From assembly GCA_036386455.1 (NCBI GenBank), contig DASVVS010000057.1:1-64000 (forward strand): 64,000 nt of DNA. The letters run 5' to 3'. Positions 25,099-32,398 of the stretch are shown here, piece after piece. A model generated the notes under the pieces. It ran no database searches and was not told the DNA's origin. It saw nothing but the letters and a program-made list of their open reading frames with translations. Position 1 is the first letter of the stretch. Every line of letters begins with the position of its first letter. A program made the translations under genes and the position numbers. Source of the DNA: AC-37 sp036386455 (GTDB lineage Bacteria; Actinomycetota; Thermoleophilia; Solirubrobacterales; Thermoleophilaceae).

Positions 25099-25479
25099 CT
25101 ACTGGAGGTCGGCCGCCTGCGCCTCGGGGTCGTGCAGCAGGCGCTTCTCGTGGCGCCCGACCTCGGACTCGTCGTGGCCGTAGAACGCCACGCGGTAGAC
25201 CCCCACGGCCACGTCCCCGGTCCCGACTCCGCAGATGATGATCGGGCCGTCGGAGGCGGCGAGCCCGCCGGTGTTTCCCGCGATCCAGTCGTGGTTCTGG
25301 AGGGTCGTCTCGATGCGGCAGTCGTCGGGTATCGCGATGCCCATCTTCTCGAGCTGGCCGCGCGGGTCCCGCAGGAAGTCGGCCACCTCGCTCGGCGTCG
25401 ACTCCCAGAAGTGCAGGTGCCACGGCTCGTCCCGGATGATCTCCGACCGGGCCGACAGGTCGACGATCTTGCTCGGCAT
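25099..25479 (-). CDS. NHLP-like small protein, possible RiPP precursor
   Basis: The 126-residue product has an N-terminal half of the nitrile-hydratase-leader type. The run is F-L-x-D-P-x-x-x-L-x-x-M-G-I-x-I-P-x-x-C (residues 35-54), matching the leader pattern in which an aspartate-proline is followed by a Gly-Ile-x-Ile-Pro turn. A Gly-rich hydrophobic region follows (68-95), then a charged tail. It has two cysteines, C54 and C83. The NHase metal motif is absent, so it is not an enzyme subunit. AAGGAGGAA at 25482-25490 gives a strong ribosome site. It is the last gene of a three-gene operon. The RiPP reading is inference; a small structural protein is possible. Confidence 0.55.
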   Translation of the reverse strand: MPSKIVDLSARSEIIRDEPWHLHFWESTPSEVADFLRDPRGQLEKMGIAIPDDCRIETTLQNHDWIAGNTGGLAASDGPIIICGVGTGDVAVGVYRVAFYGHDESEVGRHEKRLLHDPEAQAADLQ

Positions 25480-25490
25480 GGGTTCCTCCT

Positions 25491-25892
25491 TCAGCTCTCT
25501 CGCAGGTCGGTCACGACGAGCGGGCAGACCGCGCACGCCTCCGCGCCCGACTGCGCGTACCAGCGGCAGCTCGACCTGATCCCGCAGTGCGGCAGCCGCT
25601 CCGGCGCGGATGGCCGGTCGGGCGTGGTCAGGACGGTGTCGATCACGCCGCAGCGCGACCCCGTCCACTGCGCGCAGCGGCCCTCCACGCACGGCCCGGC
25701 GAAGCGGAACCGCTTCTCGGGCGTGCGCCCCCGGCGCGCCCGCTCGACGAAGTCGGCGTCGATCTCGAGCGGGGGCGAGACGTAGCCGACCGTGCCGTCG
25801 GCGCCCACCACGCCGATCAGCTTCGCGCCGGGCTCGCAGGACGAGCTCGGACAGGTGCGCTCCGGATCGTCCGGGGCGCTAGAAGTCGACAC
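25491..25892 (-). CDS. Nine-cysteine protein, possible Fe-S or zinc protein
   Basis: The 133-residue soluble protein has cysteines at 14, 19, 68, 73, 81, 103, 109, 120 and 123. They fall in three clusters: C-x4-C, C-x4-C-x7-C (GPCVEGRCAQWTGSRC), and C-x5-C-x10-C-x2-C. The spacing suits one or two metal clusters. The family is not recognised. The start is GTG (25890-25892), overlapping the end of the 90-residue gene by 14 bases. It lies 11 bases upstream of the NHLP-like gene. In this setting it could be a maturation or redox partner, but that is inference. Confidence 0.6.
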   Translation of the reverse strand: MSTSSAPDDPERTCPSSSCEPGAKLIGVVGADGTVGYVSPPLEIDADFVERARRGRTPEKRFRFAGPCVEGRCAQWTGSRCGVIDTVLTTPDRPSAPERLPHCGIRSSCRWYAQSGAEACAVCPLVVTDLRES

Positions 25893-26151
25893 CCTGCTGG
25901 ATCTCCTCGTTCAGCCTCTGCACGCTCTCGTGCAGGCCCTCCTTGAGGAAACCGAGATCCTCGACCTTCCTGATCCAGATGCCGGCCAGCGGCGGCCGCA
26001 GGATCCGCGGCGAGACGAACGCGACGCGGTCACCGCCGAAGTCGAGCTCGGCGAGGAACTGGAGCGTCGCGCGCTGGAGCGCCTTGTCGAGCTGGCGGTG
26101 CTGCTTCTCATCGAGCTCGATCTGATCCAGCACGACGCGAAACTGGGCCAT
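25879..26151 (-). CDS. Hypothetical 90-residue protein, first gene of the peptide operon
   Basis: The product begins MAQFRVVLDQIELDEK and is mostly amphipathic helix. Its middle (FGGDRVAFVSPRILRPPLAGIW) is hydrophobic, and it ends in an acidic helix. No family is recognised. It has a strong ribosome site (AAGGGGGAG just upstream) and a consensus-like promoter, so expression is likely. The 14-base overlap with the nine-cysteine gene suggests translational coupling. It may bind the leader peptide or form a chaperone, but nothing in the sequence shows this. Confidence 0.6.
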   Translation of the reverse strand: MAQFRVVLDQIELDEKQHRQLDKALQRATLQFLAELDFGGDRVAFVSPRILRPPLAGIWIRKVEDLGFLKEGLHESVQRLNEEIQQGVDF

Positions 26152-26179
26152 AACTCCCCCTTGCGTCGTTGGCGCGTAG

Positions 26180-26209
26180 ACACTAGTACTGCGCTCGGGC
26201 CCCGGTCAA
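26180..26209 (-). promoter_or_regulatory. Promoter of the three-gene peptide operon
   Basis: On the minus strand TTGACC (26204-26209), an 18-base spacer and TAGTGT (26180-26185) lie about 28 bases before the ATG at 26151. This is one of the two best promoter matches in the window. Confidence 0.65.
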
Positions 26210-26264
26210 TCCGCCGGGTGGGGGGTACGGTTGCGGGGCAATCGACGCGGGTAGGCGAAAACAC

Positions 26265-26774
26265 ATGACGACGACGACGCCAAGGCAGGGAATCCTCAGC
26301 CCCGACAAGCAGGCCGAGCGCGACGAGCTGATCGCGCTGCTCACCAAGGCCTACTGGATGGAGCTCGAGACGGTGATGAGCTACATCACGAACTCGATCA
26401 ACCCCGACGGCGTGCGCGCCCAGGAGATCATCGAGTCGCTCCAGCAGGACGTCCAGGAGGAGCTCGCGCACGCGCAGGAGTTCGGCCGCCGGATCAAGCA
26501 GCTGTACGGGGTGGTGCCCGGCTCGCTCGACTTCAGCGCCGAGCAGACCTACCTCCAGCCGCCCGAGAAGCAGGTCGACATCGTGCACGTGATCAAGGGC
26601 GTGATCCACGCCGAGACCGGGGCCATCGACCACTACAACCGGATCATCGAGTTCTGCGAGGGGCGCGACCCCGTGACGCAGGACATGGTCATCGCGATCC
26701 TCCGCGACGAGGAGGGCCACCGGCGCCTGTTCGAGGGCTTCCTGCGCGAGTACGAGGCGGAGGGGCTCGCCTAG
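26265..26774 (+). CDS. Ferritin-like diiron protein
   Basis: The 169-residue four-helix protein has the four expected metal-binding elements: a glutamate in WMELETVMSY, E-x2-H in QEELAHAQEF, a glutamate in HAETGAIDHY, and E-x2-H in DEEGHRRLFEGFL. It resembles bacterioferritin but lacks an obvious haem-ligand methionine at the usual place. It could store iron or act as a diiron oxidase. It faces away from the nine-cysteine operon, which may be functionally relevant. A TAGGCG seven bases before the ATG is a weak -10. Confidence 0.8.
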   Translation: MTTTTPRQGILSPDKQAERDELIALLTKAYWMELETVMSYITNSINPDGVRAQEIIESLQQDVQEELAHAQEFGRRIKQLYGVVPGSLDFSAEQTYLQPPEKQVDIVHVIKGVIHAETGAIDHYNRIIEFCEGRDPVTQDMVIAILRDEEGHRRLFEGFLREYEAEGLA

Positions 26775-26797
26775 CCTCCACCGTTGGCCGGTCGTTA

Positions 26798-26814
26798 GCC
26801 CCCCGACCGGGGGC
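26798..26814 (+). terminator. Stem-loop after the ferritin gene
   Basis: GCCCCC (26798-26803) pairs with GGGGGC (26809-26814) around a five-base loop, 24 bases after the ferritin stop. There is no U-tract, as is common in high-GC actinobacteria, so termination is probable but not proven. Confidence 0.4.
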
Positions 26815-26850
26815 CCGACACCGCGGGGGCGCCAGCCCGGCCGTGCCAGC

Positions 26851-26879
26851 TTCTCCCCCCCGAATGGTGGGGGGGAGGA
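26851..26879 (+). other. Very stable C/G-run hairpin
   Basis: CTCCCCCCC (26853-26861) and GGGGGGGAG (26869-26877) form a perfect nine-pair stem around the loop GAATGGT. A wobble and one more pair extend it to eleven. No U-tract follows. It could be a terminator, an RNA element or a strand-slippage site. Confidence 0.5.
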
Positions 26880-27067
26880 CTGGGTTTCCCCAGCGCGAAA
26901 GAACTGCAGAGTGAGTGGTTTCAGCCCCTTGGGTAGCCGCTCGATCGATGGCCGGACCGACCGCGGGAGGTCTTGAACCCCATAAACGGGGGGTCCACCT
27001 GTCTGGCCCCTCTGCCTTGGTCGCGCATTCGAACAAGATTTAGCGGCGACCTAGCGCATTTCCGGTA

Positions 27068-27088
27068 GCCGGGGGCGGGAGCCCCGGC
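27068..27088 (+). other. Seven-pair hairpin upstream of the kinase gene
   Basis: GCCGGGG (27068-27074) pairs with CCCCGGC (27082-27088) around a seven-base loop. It lies 160 bases before the kinase start and may belong to its leader. Confidence 0.35.
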
Positions 27089-27247
27089 GAACGGCGGGAT
27101 TGCCAAGGACGAGCTCACGGACATCGAGGGGGAGTGTTGCGCGCCGTAGACGTGAGGCGCCATGCGCCGGAAAAGTGGGGCGACGCGCCGGCAGGGGTCG
27201 GTGACGATCGGAGTTTTTTGGGGGGTCTGGCGGGGAGGTCCGCCGAG

Positions 27248-27874
27248 GTGAGCGCGGTCGAGGGGTCCGGCCGCGACGTGGACCTCGAGTCGGTGCGCCT
27301 GACCGACCGCCTGGCGCTCGCGCGCGAGATCCACGACGACGTGCTGCCGAGCCTCACGGCGGTGCTCGTCGCGCTGACCGCGGATCACGAGCCGAGCCGC
27401 GCGGATCGCGCCGACTACGCGGAGAGGATCCGTGACGCCCTCTCGGCGCTGCGGGCGATCCTCGCGCGCCTTCCGACCGACCCACCCGACCCGGCCCCGC
27501 CGTCGATGGCCGCGGTGCTGGCGGACCTCGCGGACGAGCGCGTGCGCGTGCACGCGGAGGGGGGCTGGGAGCGCAGGCTGCCGGAGGGGTCCGAGCGGCT
27601 GGTCGAGCACTTCCTGTCCGAGGCGCTCCAGAACGCGGCGAAGCACGGCGGCGACGCGCCCATCGACGTCCACATCAAGCAGAAGGCGGCGATCGTCTCG
27701 TTCGAGGTGTCGAACGAGCTGCCGCGGGCGGAGGCCGCCCCGCCGCGCGAGCCGGGCGGGCTGGGCCTGCGGCTCGTCGCGACACACGCGCTGCAGCGGG
27801 GCGCCGTCGTGGGGTTCGGCCCGGCCGGCCGGGATCGCTGGCACGTCCGCCTGGTCGTTCCGGTGACGCGATGA
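27248..27874 (+). CDS. Histidine kinase without a sensor domain
   Basis: The 208-residue product is a HisKA_3/NarX-type kinase core only. The H-box is REIHDDVLPSL (H29), the N-box is EALQNAAKHGG (N129) and the ATP lid holds GGLGLRLV (about 168-175). There is no membrane segment and only about 20 residues before the H-box, so the input must come from another protein. The GTG start is chosen because GGGGAGG lies nine bases upstream. The frame is open for 38 more codons upstream without a ribosome site. The stop overlaps the regulator ATG (ATGA). Confidence 0.82.
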   Translation: MSAVEGSGRDVDLESVRLTDRLALAREIHDDVLPSLTAVLVALTADHEPSRADRADYAERIRDALSALRAILARLPTDPPDPAPPSMAAVLADLADERVRVHAEGGWERRLPEGSERLVEHFLSEALQNAAKHGGDAPIDVHIKQKAAIVSFEVSNELPRAEAAPPREPGGLGLRLVATHALQRGAVVGFGPAGRDRWHVRLVVPVTR

Positions 27875-28482
27875 GCGACGCCAACGACGAACGCCGGCTG
27901 CGCGTGCTCGTGGTTGACGACCACGACATCGTGCACTGGGCCTGCCGGCTCCTGTTCACGCGCGAGTCGTGGGTGGAGCGCTGCGTGCCGGCGCGGTCGG
28001 GCGACGAGGCCGTGGACATGGCGCGGCGCTACGAGCCGCACGTGGCCCTGATCGACCTGTTCCTGGGCAAGGAGTCGGGCGCGGAGCTGTGCGAGCGCCT
28101 GCGGGACGAGTCGCCGCGCACCCACGTTCTGCTCATGTCCGGGGTGGGCCACATCTCGCCGCACGCGGCCAAGGCGGTCGGCGCGTCGGGCTTCGTCTCG
28201 AAGTCGTGGACGGGCGACGACATCGCCGGGGCCACCCGGATGGTGGGGATCGGCATGACCGTATTCCCGCCGGAGGCGCGGCCCCAGACGATCGTGTCCG
28301 ACCGCGAGCGCGAGGTGCTCGGGCTGCTGGCCGCCGGTGCGACCAACCGCGAGATCGCGGAGGCCCTGTTCCTGTCGCCACACACGATCAAGGACCACAC
28401 GACGGCGCTCTACCGCAAGATGAACGCGCGCAATCGCGCGGAGGCCGTGGTACGCGCCCAGCGGCTCGGTCTGATCGCCTGA
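27871..28482 (+). CDS. NarL-family response regulator
   Basis: The 203-residue product has a receiver domain: acidic pocket D16/D17, phosphoacceptor D62 in LIDLFLG and K111 in GFVSKSW. A LuxR-type helix-turn-helix follows (about 145-203; LSPHTIKDHTTALYRKM is the recognition region). It is the partner of the preceding kinase through an ATGA overlap. It lies 95 bases upstream of fabD, so it is the obvious candidate regulator of the acyl cluster. That assignment rests on position only. Confidence 0.88.
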   Translation: MSDANDERRLRVLVVDDHDIVHWACRLLFTRESWVERCVPARSGDEAVDMARRYEPHVALIDLFLGKESGAELCERLRDESPRTHVLLMSGVGHISPHAAKAVGASGFVSKSWTGDDIAGATRMVGIGMTVFPPEARPQTIVSDREREVLGLLAAGATNREIAEALFLSPHTIKDHTTALYRKMNARNRAEAVVRAQRLGLIA

Positions 28483-28577
28483 CCCCCCCGGGATCCCCCG
28501 GCTACCCCCCGCCCGGGGGAACGATCGGCACGCAGGCGCTGCGCGGCGGCGGGGCGGATGCAACGGTCGCGCGCGTC

Positions 28578-29468
28578 ATGGTGTCCTCGCCCACCAGTGC
28601 CCCCGCGACCAGCTCCAGCGCCGGCACCCTGGCCCTGGTGTTCCCGGGGCAGGGAAGCCAGACGCCGGACATGGGCGAGATCGTGCGCCGGGCCTGCCCG
28701 CACCTCGCGGTGCTCGCCGAGCGGCTCTCGGGGCGCGACCCGTTCAGCAGCTACGCGGAGGGCACCCGCTTCCTGCAGCCCGCCATCTACACGGCGAGCA
28801 TCGCCCACTGGACCGAGCGCGGCGCGCCCGAGGCCGGCTGGCTCGCGGGGCACTCCCTCGGCGAGATCTCCGCGCTCGCGGCCGCGGGCAGCCTGTCCGT
28901 GGAGGACGGCCTGCGCCTCGTGATCACGCGCGGGCGCGCGATGCAGCGCGCGGCGCGCTCGGCCCCCGAGCCCGGCGGGATGCTCGCGGTGGCGGCCGAC
29001 ATGGCGACCTGCGAGGAGCTCGCCGAGCGCCACGGGGCACAGGTGGCCAACGACAACGCCCCCGACCAGGTGGTGCTGTCGGGGCCGCGCAGCGCGCTCC
29101 AGGCGCTCCGCAAGGACGCGCGCGCCGCGAAGGTCAAGGCGGTCATGCTGCCGGTCGAGGGCGCCCTCCACTCCTCGGCGATGCAGCCGGCCGTCGCGGA
29201 GTTCGAGCACGCGATCCGCGAGATCGACTTCTCGCCTCCGCGCGTGCCCGTGTTCTCGTGCGTGACGGCCGAGCCGATCGAGGACATCCCGGCGCAGCTC
29301 GTGCAGAGCCTCACCAGCCGCGTGCGCTGGCGGGAGATCGTGATGCGCATGCGCGAGCGCGGCGTGGAGCGCTTCTCGGAGGTCGGGCCGGGCGCCGTGC
29401 TGAGCGGCCTGATCCGGCGGACGCTCGGGAGCGACTCCGTCGTGCCGGTGCGAGGCGCCGGTGCTTGA
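28578..29468 (+). CDS. fabD: Malonyl-CoA:ACP transacylase
   Basis: This enzyme loads malonyl groups onto ACP for chain extension. The 296-residue product has VFPGQGSQ (21-28), the nucleophile S93 in GHSLGE and the catalytic H198 in GALHSS. The N-terminal 15 residues are Ser/Thr/Ala-rich and dispensable-looking. It is the first gene of a seven-gene operon, and fabH starts inside its 3' end. It is probably cluster-dedicated rather than the housekeeping copy, because it travels with tailoring and export genes. No clear promoter is seen in the 95 bases upstream. Confidence 0.9.
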   Translation: MVSSPTSAPATSSSAGTLALVFPGQGSQTPDMGEIVRRACPHLAVLAERLSGRDPFSSYAEGTRFLQPAIYTASIAHWTERGAPEAGWLAGHSLGEISALAAAGSLSVEDGLRLVITRGRAMQRAARSAPEPGGMLAVAADMATCEELAERHGAQVANDNAPDQVVLSGPRSALQALRKDARAAKVKAVMLPVEGALHSSAMQPAVAEFEHAIREIDFSPPRVPVFSCVTAEPIEDIPAQLVQSLTSRVRWREIVMRMRERGVERFSEVGPGAVLSGLIRRTLGSDSVVPVRGAGA

Positions 29469-30459
29469 CGTGGAGCGGGGCGCGCGGGTGAACGGCCCGC
29501 GTGCGCGCGAGATGCGGCGCGGCGCGGCGGTCGCGTCGCTGGCTGCCGTACCGGGGCGGCTCACCGTCTCGAACGACGCGGTGGCCGAGCGGCTCGGCGT
29601 GACCGAGGACTGGATCGTGAAGCGCATGGGCGTGCGCGAGCGCCGCGTGGCGCCCCCGGAGGAGTCCGTCGCCGAGATGGCCACCGAGGCCGCGCGCATG
29701 GCGCTCGCGGAGGCGGCCGTCGACGCCTCCGCGGTGGACCTGATCCTCGTGGCCACCTGCACCAACGAGTACCTGTTCCCCGCCGTGGCGGCGATCGTGA
29801 GCGCGGAGCTCGACGCGCCGCAGGCGGGCACGGCGGACGTGAACGCGGCGTGCAACGGGTTCGTCTCGGCGCTCGGCCTGGCCGCGGCGGCGATCGAGTC
29901 CGGCCGCAACGACTGCGTGCTGGTCGTGGGGGCGGACGCGCTGTCGCGCTGGATCGACCCCGACGACCGGCGCACCGCGCCGATGTTCGGCGACGGGGCT
30001 GGGGCGATGGTGCTCGTCGCCGACGACGCGCCCGGGCGCGTGGGCGAGGCGATCCTGCGCACCGACGGCTCGTTCGCGCACCTGATCTCCGTGCACCACG
30101 GCGGCTTCATGCACATGGAGGGCGGCGAGACCTACCGGCAGGCGGTCAAGCGGCTCGTGGAGGTGACGGTCGACGTGGTCGAGGCCGGCGGGCTCGAGCT
30201 CGGCGACATCGACGTGTTCGTCTACCACCAGGCGAACGTCCGGATCCTCAAGGCGGTCGGCGAGCGGCTCGGGGTGGACGAGAGCGCGATCGTGAACGCC
30301 ATGGCGAGCGTGGGCAACACGTCCGCCGCCTCGATCCCGCTCGCGCTGGCCGCCGCCGCCGAGCAGGGGAAGCTCGTGCCGGGCGCGCGCGTGGTGGTCG
30401 CGGGCATCGGCGGCGGGCTGGCGTACGGCGCGGTCGTCCTCGAGTGGGGCGCGGCGTGA
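29461..30459 (+). CDS. Ketoacyl-ACP synthase III (FabH/DarB-like)
   Basis: This is an initiating condensing enzyme with an intact KAS III triad: C131 in NAACNGF, H255 in YHQANVR and N285 in SVGNTSAAS. FabH joins a starter acyl-CoA to malonyl-ACP, and related DarB enzymes join two acyl chains into cyclohexanediones. The sequence does not decide between these roles. The GTG at 29461 overlaps fabD by eight bases and has GAGG five bases upstream. A GTG at 29488 is possible. The stop overlaps the next gene (GTGA). Confidence 0.85.
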   Translation: MLDVERGARVNGPRAREMRRGAAVASLAAVPGRLTVSNDAVAERLGVTEDWIVKRMGVRERRVAPPEESVAEMATEAARMALAEAAVDASAVDLILVATCTNEYLFPAVAAIVSAELDAPQAGTADVNAACNGFVSALGLAAAAIESGRNDCVLVVGADALSRWIDPDDRRTAPMFGDGAGAMVLVADDAPGRVGEAILRTDGSFAHLISVHHGGFMHMEGGETYRQAVKRLVEVTVDVVEAGGLELGDIDVFVYHQANVRILKAVGERLGVDESAIVNAMASVGNTSAASIPLALAAAAEQGKLVPGARVVVAGIGGGLAYGAVVLEWGAA

Positions 30460-31175
30460 CCCGCGACGGCTGCGCGCTCGTGACCGACGCCCCGCGCGGG
30501 GCCGGGCCCGCGATCGCGCGCGCGCTCGCACAGGCCGGCTGGCCCGTCGCGATCCACCACCGCGGGGGCGAGGCCGGCGAGCGGCTGGCCGAGGAGATCG
30601 TGCACGCGGGCGGCGAGGCCGCGGCGCTGCGCGTGGAGCTCGGCGCCGTCGAGGCCGCCGGCGACGCCTTCGACGCGCTCGAGCGGCAGCTCGGCCCGGT
30701 CCTGGTGCTGGTGAACAACGGCGACGCGGACGCGCTCGACGGCGTCGTGTCGTGCGCGCTCTGGAGCGCGACCCGCTCGCTGCCCGCGATGAGGGAGGCC
30801 GGCTTCGGGCGCGTGGTGAACGTGGCCGCGCCGCTGGACGCCGACTGGCTGCTGCGCCGCGCGGTGCTCCCGACAGACGGCAACGGCGACGGCAACGGCC
30901 ACGCGCGCAACGCCGCGCGCGCCGCCGCCCGAGCCGGGCTGATCGGCCTGACGCGCACGCTCGCCGCGGAGACCGCCGCCAGCGGGGTGACCGTGAACGC
31001 CGTCACGCCCGGCCTCGTGGACGTGGAGATCCCGAAGGAGCTGCGCGCCGCGGTGCCGTTCCGGCGGGCGGCGACGAGCGAGGAGGTCGCCGGGTGCGTG
31101 GGCTTCCTCGCCTCCGAGGCGGCGAGCTACGTGACCGGCACGACCCTGCCCGTGGACGGCGGGCTGGCGGCCTAG
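30456..31175 (+). CDS. Degenerate FabG-like SDR without catalytic residues
   Basis: The 239-residue product is clearly a FabG homologue: ALVTD start, VLVLVNNG, GLIGLTRTLAAE and a VTGTTLPVDGG end. The active site is lost. Catalytic Tyr and Lys are both Arg (R155 and R159 in RNAARAAARAG), and the Ser position is Ala (A124/A125). TGxxxGIG has become TDAPRGAG, and NNAG has become NNGD. A stretch of about 14 residues is also missing before the helix preceding the active site. Reading frame and coupling are intact (GTGA with fabH, two bases to fabF). It may therefore be a structural or regulatory subunit rather than a decaying gene. An intact paralogue lies at 49088-49837. Confidence 0.82.
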   Translation: MTRDGCALVTDAPRGAGPAIARALAQAGWPVAIHHRGGEAGERLAEEIVHAGGEAAALRVELGAVEAAGDAFDALERQLGPVLVLVNNGDADALDGVVSCALWSATRSLPAMREAGFGRVVNVAAPLDADWLLRRAVLPTDGNGDGNGHARNAARAAARAGLIGLTRTLAAETAASGVTVNAVTPGLVDVEIPKELRAAVPFRRAATSEEVAGCVGFLASEAASYVTGTTLPVDGGLAA

Positions 31176-31177
31176 GC

Positions 31178-32398
31178 ATGGGCTCGAACGGGCACCGGCC
31201 GCGGGAGCGGCGCGGCGTGGTGATCACCGGCGTGGGCGCCGTGACGCCGCTGGGCATCGGCGCCCGCACGCTGTTCGACCGCTGGACCGCCGGCGTGTGC
31301 GCGATCGACGGAGGCGTGGCGCGCTGCGAGGACTTCGACCCGCGCGACACCCTGTCGAAGAAGGAGCTGAGGCGCACCGACCGCTACACGCAGTTCGCGA
31401 TCGTGGCCGCCGAGGAGGCCGTCCGGCAGGCGGGCTGGGACGGCGAGCTCCCCTACCCGGCCGACCGGATCGCGACCGTGACGGGCACGGGCATCGGCGG
31501 CGTGACCACGCTCGAGAACAACGTGGAACGGCGGCTGCGCGGCGAGCGGATCTCCGCCTACGCGATCGCGAGCGTGATGCCCAACGCGGCGTCCGCGGCC
31601 GCCTCGCTGCGCTACGGCCTGAAGGGGCCGAACTTCTCGGTGGTGTCGGCCTGCGCGGCGGGCGCGCACGCGATCGGCACCGCCATGCGGCTGATCGAGG
31701 AGGGTGAGGCGGACGCCGCCATAACGGGCGGGGCCGAGGCGCCGCACGCGCCCACGACCCAGGCGGGCTTCGAGACCATGGGAGCCATCTCGCCGAGCGG
31801 CACGGCGCGGCCCTTCGACGCCCGCCGCGACGGCTTCGTGATGGGCGAGGGCAGCGCGATGCTGGTGCTCGAGGAGGCCGAAGCAGCGCGGCGGCGCGGG
31901 GCCCACGTGCTCGGCGAGCTGGTGGGCTACGGCGCCACCGACGACGCCTTCAACATCGCGATCCCGGAGCCGAACGGCCGCGGCGCGGCGCGCGCGATGC
32001 GGCTCGCGCTCGAGGACGCGGGCCTCGCGCCGGAGGCGGTCTCGTACGTGAACGCGCACGGCACCTCCACGCCGGTCGGCGACGTCTCCGAGACCGAGGC
32101 GATCAAGACCGCGCTCGGCGACCATGCGATGCGCACGCCGGTCTCGTCGCTCAAGTCGTCGATCGGGCACAGCCTGGGCGCGAGCGGCGCCATCGAGGCG
32201 GTGGCCACGCTGCTGGCCATGCGCGAGCGGGTCCTGCCGCCCACGCTCGGGTGGGAGGAGGCCGAGGAGGGGCTCGACCTCGACTACGTGCCCGAGCGCG
32301 CGCGCCCGCTCGAGGGCGCGAACGGCGACGGGGCCGTCGCGATCTCGAACTCCTTCGGCTTCGGCGGGCACAACGCCGTGCTGTGCCTGGTCGCATGA
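31178..32398 (+). CDS. Ketoacyl-ACP synthase II (FabF type)
   Basis: This is a chain-elongating condensing enzyme of 406 residues with a complete Cys-His-His triad: C159 in SACAAGAH, H294 in NAHGTST and H331 in GHSLGASG. Because the cysteine is present it is not a chain-length-factor partner. The start is ATG two bases after the FabG-like stop. The stop overlaps accD (ATGA). It is one of three FabF-type genes in the two facing operons. Confidence 0.9.
   Translation: MGSNGHRPRERRGVVITGVGAVTPLGIGARTLFDRWTAGVCAIDGGVARCEDFDPRDTLSKKELRRTDRYTQFAIVAAEEAVRQAGWDGELPYPADRIATVTGTGIGGVTTLENNVERRLRGERISAYAIASVMPNAASAAASLRYGLKGPNFSVVSACAAGAHAIGTAMRLIEEGEADAAITGGAEAPHAPTTQAGFETMGAISPSGTARPFDARRDGFVMGEGSAMLVLEEAEAARRRGAHVLGELVGYGATDDAFNIAIPEPNGRGAARAMRLALEDAGLAPEAVSYVNAHGTSTPVGDVSETEAIKTALGDHAMRTPVSSLKSSIGHSLGASGAIEAVATLLAMRERVLPPTLGWEEAEEGLDLDYVPERARPLEGANGDGAVAISNSFGFGGHNAVLCLVA

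Larger units (their letters stand above)
26775..27247 (+). other. Structured intergenic region of about 470 bases
   Basis: No gene is supported here. The stretch is unusual for this compact DNA. It holds three strong stem-loops, listed separately, and a further small CTGGG-TTTC-CCCAG hairpin (near 26880-26893). There is also an AT-richer segment (27020-27060) and a run of six T followed by six G (27215-27226). It could contain an untranslated leader, a small RNA or a terminator array between the ferritin gene and the kinase gene. I did not match it to a known riboswitch or RNA class. Confidence 0.45.

Noticed and set aside
25099..25479. A nitrile hydratase alpha subunit
   Set aside because: The cysteine metal-binding motif of the enzyme is absent, and only the leader-like region is similar.
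26798..26879. A 6C-type RNA (two hairpins with runs of six or more C)
   Set aside because: The C runs lie in the stems, paired with G runs, not in the loops as in 6C RNAs.
26960..27010. A tRNA-like T-loop (GGTTCAAGACC on the minus strand) with a nearby 7-base loop
   Set aside because: No acceptor stem, D-arm or CCA end can be folded around it, and the neighbouring loop lacks T at position 33.
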